From assembly GCA_009602725.1 (NCBI GenBank), contig WELB01000185.1, forward strand, positions 146,392 through 173,394: a stretch of DNA of 27,003 nucleotides, in the 5' to 3' direction. The DNA comes from Spirogloea muscicola. Taxonomy: Eukaryota; Streptophyta; Zygnematophyceae; Spirogloeales; Spirogloeaceae. This document shows, piece by piece, positions 1 through 10,811 of this stretch (positions are counted from its first letter, which is position 1; every line of letters starts with the position of its first letter). Under the pieces are notes generated by a model that worked only from the letters and a program-made list of their open reading frames with translations, ran no database searches and had not been told where the DNA came from. The translations under genes were made by a program, and so were the position numbers.

Positions 1-2522
<2,522 letters not shown>

Positions 2523-3142
2523 ACCACCTTCCTCCTCCAGAATTTGCACTTTCTAAGGACGCCATGTACTCCGTAACAACTCAGAGCTCAACGCTTCAAG
2601 AAGATGGCCCACCTGCAGCACCAAGGAGTATGTACAGGTGACACTTAACCCATGTTCATTGAAGCTAACCAATGGCAAAATCTGCACAGTCCTTATTCTT
2701 TCCAGCAATTGTGCTGGCAGATATTTGTCTGTGAAGAAAATCGATCAGTGTGTGTCCAATCTGACGCAAAAATGTAGCACAAGGGAGGGGGCACCTGCAA
2801 GTGCAGAGTGTGCTTGCTGCAGCTCAAAAGGGGGGAGGCCAATGGCTGCCACTTCACTACGGTTGAGTGAACTGCTTGACTGCTTTGGCCAGCATGAAGC
2901 TGACAGGATGACCAAAAACCTAACCCAGATTGAAATTTCCAGCCTAGTCAAGGAGGTCAGCCCAAACAATCAAGTGTACCGGCATAGGCATTATGCGCCA
3001 CTGATTGTCATTTTAGGCCTCTGTATCCTACATGGTCAAACATGCACTTGGGCAGACGGTGATGCATTTACATGGAGCTGCTGTGAGCCAGCAGTCAATG
3101 GCGACTTCCACAAGGAAGTGCCTGCTGTGGCACAGGTCGAGA
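2523..3142. other. Convergent intergenic region between mraY and SEC14
   Basis: This 620-base stretch lies between the stop codons of two convergent genes and should contain both 3' UTRs. Open frames here are short and show no recognisable motif or codon pattern. A TGTAA element on the minus strand near 3068-3072 could end the Sec14 transcript. I saw no equally clear TGTAA behind mraY. Confidence 0.6.
3068..3072 (-). promoter_or_regulatory. Candidate TGTAA poly(A) signal of SEC14
   Basis: The minus strand reads TGTAA about 70 bases past the SEC14 stop codon. TGTAA is the usual poly(A) signal of chlorophyte algae. A five-base match is weak alone; position and lineage are the only support. Confidence 0.35.
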
Positions 3143-6100
3143 TCAGGATCTACTAATACGGGCCCCATTGTCGTCATCTCTGTCCAGCTCAAGGCCATTG
3201 AGCTGCTCCTCAATTGGCCGCTCACCCTCTCCAGCCAGCACCTTCTCGATGGTCTTTTCCACGACCTGTGTGACCTCGAGCTCCGCGCCCTCCTTCTCAG
3301 GGTCCACGGGGATCTCCACACGTGGCAAGCTGGCCACCACACAAGTATATCAGCTCTTAGTATGCTGTTAGGACGAGGAACAGATGATAAGAAAGTGCCA
3401 AGTCTCAATTTGATACTCGATTTGTAATGTTATGATTTCAAGCAGGGGCAGCCAATCAGTACGAGCTGATGCACTGCAGCCAATGGAGTGCAGAATACTT
3501 GAGAATCACAAATCTGCTGCTTCCTCTTCAGGGTCAAGTCATGGCTCACGACTGCCAGAATCTGGCTTGCACCAATTAGTTTCCAAGTTATGCTTCTGCC
3601 AAGTAGAGTTGATTGACACCTTTGTGTCCTGACATATCCAGCGGAGACGGCTTGCTCGGCTTGCTCATGAATGTAACGCTGCATCTCGCAGTGGTAAGCG
3701 TGGGATGCAGAGCAGCAATCGAGCGCGGGATCCTCAAGCGCCGCCAGGTTGCGGCTTGACCCAAAGCCCTCCTTGGGCGCCAGGCTCACAAAGTGTGGCA
3801 GGCACTCCGGCTCCATCACCTGCAAGGAAGTCAAGTCAGGACATCTTCCTGCCAATGGCTAGAAACATTTGAGCATGTTGTCAAGAACATGCGTTTGGCA
3901 ACCACGATGCGCTCGCCTGTGGCAATGCTGACCTGCAGGAGCTCGTCCTTGCCTGCGCCATTAAGGACTACCACCTTCTTCCGCGTCCGGTCTTGCAGCA
4001 GAGGCTTCACTGCCTGCCAAGCAAGAGTTGCTGTCGTCAGAATTGTCCACTTCCAGCGGCTTGAAACTTGCCTCCTGCCCAGCTCCTCAGCATGGTGCAT
4101 CATATTCGAGGTGCTGAGCCTGACAGGCCAGGCCAGCTGTGCTTCTGGTGTAGCTGTGGGCTCTATAATTGTGAAAACTCAGGACACAAATTTCAAGTGA
4201 AAACTGGAAGCTGGAAGCTTTCAGGTGAAAAAAGGCCCAGCAGTCAAACTCCGAGGGTTTGTGTTTGCGCTTGTTAGCTATGTCTAGAACCTATGGTTAG
4301 GGGTGTGAGAGTTGTGGTCTAGGGGAGGCTTAGCACACCTTCCAGCAGGTTGTGAACACATAAGGCGCATTGACAATGTAATAGTGGGTCGCCTTCTCTG
4401 GGTAATTGAGGTCATCGATATTGGAAATTGCAGTCGAGACCTGTAAATCAGTAGTATATTAGGATCCTAGCTGAAAAGACCCAAGAATCGACAGTTGAAG
4501 ACTACCTCCTCAGATATTAAAAGTCCTAGGTGTGCCAAGCACTGTGTAACCTACTTCTGGGACTTTGGATCACAACCTTCTGTAGTTTAATCTGATATCT
4601 TCATACCAACAAGCATGTTGAGATGAATGTAGCACCTTCATGCGGGAGAGCGCTGAAAGCTTGAGGCCTGTCATGTCAAGGAGCTTCACACAGGTGGTGA
4701 TTGGCCTGCCGGCTTGCTGGCTGGCTTCTGGCTGTCACAACCCCGCTGAAGGTGTTACAAACGCAACATGTCTAACTTCTGGACAGGCAACACTGAGCCT
4801 TGCACCTGTGGTTCCGTCAGCTCATGTGCAGCACGCTACGTGCACTGGTGTTTGCAGATTGTCTGTCATACCAGCAGGACGCGGTCTCGGTACTCGTTGT
4901 TCTGGATGTGCGAGAGGACGTACTCCTCAAGCTGCCCACACATACTAGATGAGCATGTCAGCTGGGAGAAGGCAGAAGACTTAGGCATGCAATGACCAAC
5001 ACAATTCTCTGCGCCAGTTGCTGCTGGGAGATTGAAGCTGGCAGCCAGCTCACATTCTTCTGCAAGTTCGAGAGGATTCAGTACCGTAGCCTTGTCGAAT
5101 GTGCTCAAGCCGACTCGCACCACCATGATAGGATGCCCCTGCAAGTCAGGCACTGTACATGCTGAGCAACAGCAGTTTACACTGGCCAGCAGACAAGCGA
5201 GAGCCTTCCTTGTTGGAACGTCTGCAACTAGGATAAGGGTATCAAAAGTCGTCAGATAGAAGGAACGCCTACCTTCTTGTCAAACCCACACATCCCGAGC
5301 AGCTGCGTCTCCCGTATCCTCTCGAACTTGCTGTCCTGAATTGGCCGCTGACAGCATGCCGGTGATCCTCCAAATCAGAGTTCTGGACGACATGAGTCGC
5401 ACCACAATCACAACATCTGATGCTTGACACACGTCTGCGCGCCTGCCAGGCTAGCTCCTTACTTCAGCCCCACAAATGCTTGTTCTGAGATACAAGAGAG
5501 TTGCAAGGCCTTGCTTGCTGACTCACCGAAAGGATGTTATCTATATCGTTTTTGACACGCCACCGCAAGCAGTCCACCAGCTGAAGGTAGGACAAATGCA
5601 TGTCAGACAGCTTTCCTACTACATGCATTCCTCATGAAGACACGGCCATGTTTACAGAGCGTCATAAATGAGGTCCTGATGACTTGCTGCTTAAAGCCGG
5701 GCCCAGTGCTAACCATCTTGTGGGCCTTAGGTACGTTGTACTCGCGCGCCTTGAGGAAGCGCTCCAGCGCTGCCTCTAAGTAGCCTTGGTGCATCACCTA
5801 CACTTGTTCATTGCACCTTCAGCAATCAAGATTGTGTGCATGATATATCTGCAGTCCTCGAGGATGGAGATGCAACTCCTGGACTCTGCTGTGGTCAAGC
5901 AGAGAAGCTTCTTGATCAAAATTTGATAATTAGGGACAAGCTCTACATGTCACTAGCAGCCGTATACGCAGTGGTGCCGTCGGCTGGAGCTTACTTCCAA
6001 CGTCTTCTGGAGCTCCTCCGGCTCTGCACAGCAATGCACGAGACCATGCACTTGAGAGCCTCGGTGTAATGATGATGGCCACCACAGGCTGCTGAGGCCC

Positions 6101-6701
6101 GCTTTAGCGCCTAATCACTAGCCACGGCGGCTCGATTGGAAGCTTGGTGGCATGGCAGCTGCCAGAAAGCGCAACTGATTGGAGGACGCATGCAACAGGC
6201 ACTCGCCCCCAGAATTTCTACTGCTGCTGCCATATGGCCCTCAAATCAACTACCGCTGCACGATGGTGGTTATCGAGGTCCCCTGAGCTATCCTGAAGCC
6301 ACGGCCGAGCCGGCGGTCAGCATCAGCTGACCGACATGCCGTTAACCTCTACAATGTCAAGTTTGTTATATTAAAGAGCGTGCTCCATCGCCACCTCAGT
6401 AGCCGACACGCCAATGGAAGACTTGCCTGCGGCGATAAGAGCAGCGAGCTCGTCCACGCTGCTGCGGCGCTTGGCCTCCGGAACCTTGGCAATGGCCGCG
6501 TCTTTGGCCCCCTGCACACTCCCGCCGGCCGCCGCCGCCGCCGCTGCGGCCGCCTGTCGGTCCTTGCCGGAGGACGACCGCCACAGCGACTGCGCGAGGA
6601 GGCGCGGCCCGAGCAATGCCGAGTAAGTATCCGTCCCTGTCGCAGATTGTGAGGCGGCTGCTGCTCGGTGGCGGCTCGCTGGAAGGCACGGAGCTCACCA
6701 T
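3143..6701 (-). CDS. SEC14: Sec14-like phosphatidylinositol/lipid transfer protein (CRAL-TRIO)
   Basis: Twelve exons on the minus strand, listed 5' to 3': 6699-6701, 6395-6589, 5714-5797, 5527-5580, 5273-5347, 5085-5138, 4872-4931, 4636-4731, 4339-4440, 3933-4013, 3620-3819, 3143-3329. The model has 396 residues, within the usual range. An Ala-rich N-terminus leads to the CRAL-TRIO N domain (ERFLKAREYNVPKAHKM, DCLRWRVKNDIDNIL). The lipid-binding fold follows: VGLSTFDKAT, LDMTGLKLSALSRMK, NIDDLNYPEKATHYYIVNAP and AVKPLLQDRTRKKVVVL, then the Sec14-type LPHF...EGFGSSRN segment and an acidic tail. Such proteins move phosphatidylinositol/phosphatidylcholine between membranes and the cytosol and support trafficking. 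Ten of the 11 introns are phase 0. The first exon is proposed to be the ATG alone before GTGAGC; this is the weak point. Exons 3-12 join with exact frame and continuous homology. Confidence 0.9.
6523..6555. repeat. GCC-triplet tract inside SEC14 exon 2
   Basis: A run of GCC/GCG triplets on the plus strand encodes, on the minus strand, the stretch of about nine Ala after KDRQ in the Sec14 N-terminus. It lies in the poorly conserved leader, so length changes would probably be tolerated. Confidence 0.6.
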
Positions 6702-6729
6702 CGTAGCGCGGGCCCCTCGCCGGACCCCT

Positions 6730-6829
6730 CAGGCCGCCGCCGCCGCCGCAGCCGCCACCCACGCCGCCGCCGCACACCTGCACCCACGCCGCCGCCGCAG
6801 CCGCCGCCGCCGCCGCCGCCGCCGCCATG
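6730..6829. repeat. GCC/CCG triplet repeat upstream of SEC14
   Basis: Near-continuous GCC triplets, with CAC/ACG interruptions, lie just upstream of the proposed Sec14 ATG, so they may be 5' UTR or promoter DNA of that gene. All six frames stay open here, giving long Ala-, Arg- or Gly-rich translations that are by-products of the repeat. Confidence 0.8.
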
Positions 6830-7100
6830 CACGGCCGGTTCTAGGCGCCGCTCTCTCGCTACGCAATCCCTCCTCAGAGTCCGCTGCTGCCTGCGAGCGC
6901 CACTCCCCGGCGGCGACGGCGGCGGCTGCGGCGGCGGGCAAGGAGGAGCTCGAGCGCAGCTTGCAGTCCAAACGGCAGTGTGTGCGAGGAACAGCTTCTT
7001 CCCGTGGAACGACTGTCCAACGGGACGCCGACGAGATGGCGACCGAGGATCTGCGACGACGGGCGCCCGCGGAGTCCACCACTGGCGAAGGAGACTGAAA

Positions 7101-7490
7101 GAAGTGGCTTCTCCCAATGAGAAGAATGAACTCGCCCACAGAAACGAGGGGCTGGCAGAAGCCAGCCGAAAAAGAATGGACAGAAACCAAAGAGCCACAG
7201 TGGGGTCAAGGGCGGTGGAAAGCAGAAGAAGTGGCACTCCCAATGGGGGCAAGGGCTGCGAAAAGCCAGCCCAAAAAGCACTGACAAAGGTTCGGAGGGG
7301 CCTACAAGCATTCAGCAGCTACAAAGGGGCCTGAAGATGCTATGTCAGAACCAGGGGAGCATGGATCACTTAGTAGTGACGAGTGAGGAGCCTCAGATCC
7401 GACAGACTAGCTGCCGGAAAACGATCCCCCTGACGAAAGCCGGAGGCCGCAGCGAGAGCCAGCCCAAATAGAATTGACAAAGGGACTGAC
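7101..7490 (+). repeat. Cluster of a dispersed two-box hairpin repeat module
   Basis: Box 1 resembles GAAGTGGCTTCTCCCAATG (7101-7119, 7228-7245). Box 2 is a small palindrome, GGGCTGG-loop-CCAGCCC, followed by an A-rich tail and TGACAAAG- or TGGACA-like bases (7150-7185, 7253-7290, 7458-7485). The arms GGCTGGC (7150-7156) and GCCAGCC (7161-7167) pair perfectly over a 4-base loop; the other two are less regular. The first two modules are about 125 bases apart in the same orientation, like diverged tandem copies. Similar modules occur at 17890-17920 and 18262-18313. I know no named family with this layout. It may be part of a mobile element. Confidence 0.6.
7363..7408 (-). repeat. Copy of a segment also found at 18393-18438
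   Basis: The plus strand starts ATGGATCAC and contains GAGCCTCAG; the segment at 18393-18438 matches it at roughly 70% by eye over about 45 bases. On the minus strand both read S-D-L-R-L-L in translation. This is a second link, besides the hairpin modules, between this region and the retroelement locus near 17-18 kb. Confidence 0.5.
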
Positions 7491-9291
7491 AGGGAGGCCA
7501 ACGCCAGTACCCTGTTTAGGCAAAAGCTTGTGCTGAAAGTGGGGCTGCATGGAACGAGCCCTCCGCTAAGGTGGCTAGATGCCAGTGTGACGTTAGTACC
7601 CGCGAGTGAGCACATAAAATTTCGAGAGGCTAGCTTGGGGAGCTGCAGCACGGCCACGGAAGCCAGTGGCCTAACTTAAGAAGATGATTTGTAGCTGCTT
7701 TGTTCTTTTGTAACTTAAGGTGCGACGCGAGAGAGGTTCAAGACGGGCGCGGAACGCCGCCGCTATTGTCAAGACGTAGTTGTGCATGCATGCCCTTGAA
7801 ATGCGTAAAGGTTGCTCCCATGAAGTTGTCCAAAATCATCGGCCTTAATGGTCTCTTTGGAGTTCTCTCTTCGATAGTCCAGGAGTGGTGATGTTGGTAG
7901 TGCTACCCATGCTCGGTAGCTTGAATGAGAAATTCATCCTCTCTTCGTGTGACCTCATAATCACCTCGCAGTCCTTGACCTGTACCTTCTGTACCACCAC
8001 AATGACTTGGAAAAGGATCTGACATTTATAATATCTATCTCTACTTAGGAAAGGGGCTAGTCTTCTTGTCAGTATCTCGTTTGTCTGAGTTCTCCGCCTC
8101 CGTGAATGTTGCGCAAGCGCCGAGCTACGCTGCTTGTATTGCCTTCGGGCCATAGTCACAGCAGCTGAAATTTGTAAATACTCTAGCTGCGGCTCAGGTG
8201 GCCACAGCCTCTGCAAGCCAAACTGGTCCAGATTCACAATGCTGGAGTCAGAGGCCAGAGAAGCCAGCAACTGTGGCTATTCAACCAGTCTTGGGAATAT
8301 TCACCAATTTGGACCAGCTCGCAGGGCCACAAGCGTATGAACAGAAGGTCAGGCCTAATGAGCTTCAGTAGCAGAGTACGACTTTTTATCCAGCAAGCCT
8401 ACTTTTAGATCGTCCAGTCGGAACAGACTTCCTTTCGCAACAAGGCCATAAAGCGTTCAACATGACCAGAACCGGGCAGCGCCGCAATCTCAAAGGCCAG
8501 ATACGAGCTAGGTCATATTCTCCAGGATGTAAATATAGGGAAGCCATTGCGCCAGCTCGTATCAAGCTGTCACTGCTGAAAATGCTGCCAGATACTGCGG
8601 CAGCAAAGCTGACTGCGCCAGCTAAGCAAGACGTGGCACATTACTACTGGGTACATTCTGTGTTGCTATGATCTTGTCGCGCTTGTCTTTGATACTCCGT
8701 ATGCTGGACTTTGAGATGCAGTAATTGCTGCAGTAATCTTGCATTCGACCTCACACTCCAATACTTAATCATGGCCTCCAGTTTCTGAAGGTTAAAAGCA
8801 TTACTCGTCTATCCAAAGGAGTCAAGAGCTTATGGTCGCAGCCTATACGCTTATCACCAATGTGCACATAGAGAGGCAGGTAGTCTCTGCTGTTGTGCGC
8901 CCAATTGCATAACATTCGCAAATTACTTCGATCTAGCACCTTCTGGCCCTTTCACATTTAGTACAATCCTTTGGGCTGGCCATTGCCTTAAACTGGAGAA
9001 GCTTCTCCTTGCTATTGAAGCTTGCCAGCAGACCCCACCAGCACGCAGTTTACGTGGCCACACAGGCCACTGACTTTGCCCACAGGCCCACCTTTACGAT
9101 GATGGCCGTCAGTCGAATGACGCTTAGCGTTGTTGTGCTGACTGAAGTTTCGGTTGCATTGCCTTGGCCCGTGCCGTCAGGGCGTGCCCACTACACTATC
9201 GAGAACGCACCGATTAGATGCCGTTAAGAAGCCGCTAAGGAACCTATAAAACTTGCCGTTGGAGCCAGTTCGAACCTTGGCGGCGGCGGCT

Positions 9292-9329
<38 letters not shown>

Positions 9330-9487
9330 TGCAGCGGCGGGGACGATGGTGACGTGGCCATCGTGGGCGAGAAGGGCCAGGTCAGCGGCCGCTACCGCGG
9401 CGTTGCTGCGAGCGGCCGCCGAATTCCTCACTTTCCTGTCGTGCTGCCCTTAATTCACCTCTAACCGCCCAAATTAACCGCCGCTGA
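7491..9487. other. Long region without a supported gene
   Basis: No frame here carries a recognisable domain. A 141-codon open frame on the minus strand (7845-8270) lacks family motifs and has no clear splice partners. Near 8405-8497 a minus-strand frame ending in TAA contains FEIAALPGSGHVERFMALLR, preceded by a possible acceptor (GACCTAG). It reads like real protein but I cannot assign it. At 7599-7618 a 20-base stretch (TACCCGCGAGTGAGCACATA) recurs with two differences at 16920-16939. The rest looks like degenerate intergenic DNA. Confidence 0.45.
9281..9340. repeat. GGC triplet repeat
   Basis: About 60 bases of nearly pure GGC triplets. Read one way they give poly-Ala on either strand, in another frame poly-Gly. 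The plus frame that continues as GDDGDVAIVGEKGQVSGRY may belong to the N-terminal part of the FHA gene downstream, but I could not join it to the later exons. Confidence 0.8.
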
Positions 9488-10282
9488 TGGCTCGTCAGGT
9501 GGCCTGCCGGGATTATCCCCACGCCCGCTACAGCTGCGCCACGTACCCGTTCANCGCTGCGGCCCGGCAGCCCGCCGGCGGCGCTGCGCCACGGCGACGC
9601 CGTGCGGCTGGGCGCCACGTCAGAGCTGCGCGTGGAGCTGCGGCCGCCGCCGGACGATGGCCGCACCGTCGAGGAGCTGCTGGATCTCGACGCCCACCTC
9701 CTCGTCCTCCGCATGCGGGTGGGCAGGCCCCTAACTTACATCTGTTGCTATTACAATTACCGTGATGGTACATTTACAGTACAATAGTGAAGTATGTTGA
9801 CGGCGTAGTTGTGAGCATGGGATTGTATGCAATGACATGATGGTACAACCACAATATGATGAAGGTTATTGTACCAGCATGGTGTACTACTGTTGGTTGT
9901 ACCAGATTGTCGTCGTACCATCATGCTATTGCATGCATCCCCATGCTCACAACTAGATGTCAACATGCTTGATCAAACTGCTTATAGGCCAGAACTGTTG
10001 CTAGCAGGTATGCAAGCTATACTGTCAACAAGAACTTGAACCTTGCTTCCTCTCTCCTGACTGACCCCTGAACCCACATCGTCTGCATTGCTTTGCCATC
10101 ACCGTCACTGGCATTCTCGCAGTGGCCAAAAGCCTCCGAATGGGTTGGACTGTCATGGAATTATTCGTTGTGTTTGCATCTGTTTGTGTTAGGCCGGCAC
10201 CGAGGAGGCCATCCGGCGCATGCAGGAGCACATGCATGGCGAGGTGCAGCAGCTGCGGGCGCAGTGCAAGGCCTCCTGCTGA
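9488..10282 (+). CDS. Probable FHA-domain protein, C-terminal part, 5' end unresolved
   Basis: Two exons join in phase 0: one ending at 9718 (CGG|GTGGGC) and 10193-10282 (TGA stop). The clear part reads LRPGSPPAALRHGDAVRLGA and then SELRVELRPPP. That resembles the last strands of an FHA phosphothreonine-binding domain, where an NG-turn is followed by G-D-x-V-x-L-G. A helical tail follows (EELLDLDAHLLVLRMR|AGTEEAIRRMQEHMHGEVQQ), likely a short coiled coil. An N at 9554 coincides with a frame change. Just before it another frame reads CATYPFN, as expected ahead of the LRPGSP turn, so a base is probably missing there. An upstream plus-strand frame at 9339-9456 (GDVAIVGEKGQVSGRY) could be an earlier FHA strand. 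The FHA call is inference from short motifs. Partner and pathway are unknown. Confidence 0.5.
9788..9970. mobile_element. MITE-like fold-back element in the FHA intron
   Basis: Two arms of about 65 bases (9788-9854 and 9905-9970) are imperfect inverted repeats. The left arm contains TAGTTGTGAGCATGGG and GCATGA/GACATGATGGTAC-type sequence; the right arm is its reverse complement with a few mismatches. The middle also has smaller palindromes (GGTACAACCA with TGGTTGTACC). At about 183 bp, with long terminal inverted repeats and no coding frame, it fits a miniature inverted-repeat (fold-back) transposable element. It lies wholly inside an intron. I could not define a clear target-site duplication. 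Confidence 0.75.
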
Positions 10283-10811
10283 GCAGCCCCTTTGACGACT
10301 CCGGCAACGTCTCAATGGCTTGCGTGCCTCGCCCCTTGGGTTGCCACCAGCAACAGCTGCAGCCTTCTAAAACTGGCATGTAATCAGCGCTGTCCAGCGC
10401 TTTGGATGCAGTGTCAGCTGTGAGTGCACCTTACTAGCAGCTGATGCTCCACAGTCTGCGCCGTACGTCATGGTGGAGCCTGCTCCACTTTCTGACTGCA
10501 AATTGCTTCACAAGAGTACTCGGACGCCCGTGGACCTTTCATCAAGGACGCTAGCAATGCCAAGTCCCAATTATAAATTCCTCACTGTAGCACAAGAGCT
10601 CACGTTGATAGATTCTGATTGTGCATTTGCGGTGCGCTATAATTGCTGAGATTCTATGATGATGAGCGCAACGCATGTGCTGGAGAAATGGCAGCCCGAA
10701 TGTGGGATGCCTTAAGATTATGAGCAGTCCACTGTGGCCGTAGGATCAACAATGGCCCTCAAATTGTTAGCTATGACTGAGGCATCACAGAAGGTAGTGC
10801 TTGCCGCCGAG
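10283..10811. other. Convergent intergenic region between FHA-like gene and ThrRS
   Basis: About 530 bases between two convergent stop codons, expected to hold both 3' UTRs. I see no open frame with coding character. No clear TGTAA was found behind the ThrRS stop. Confidence 0.6.
10379..10383 (+). promoter_or_regulatory. Candidate TGTAA poly(A) signal of the FHA-like gene
   Basis: TGTAA occurs about 97 bases after the stop codon on the coding strand, a typical distance for the chlorophyte poly(A) signal. Support is position only. Confidence 0.35.

Noticed and set aside
6349-7252. Several long Ala/Gly/Arg-rich open frames on both strands
   Set aside because: They arise from the GCC triplet repeat, which leaves all frames open. 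Only the SEC14 exon frame (6395-6589) joins to conserved exons.
7845-8270. 141-codon minus-strand open frame
   Set aside because: No motif, no coding-like composition that I can see, and no splice partners.
9260-9275. GTTCGAACC resembling a tRNA B box
   Set aside because: No A box, acceptor stem or cloverleaf could be drawn around it.
9177-9453. Poly-Ala open frames on both strands around the GGC repeat
   Set aside because: They are products of the triplet repeat. Neither has a recognisable domain or a clean splice connection.
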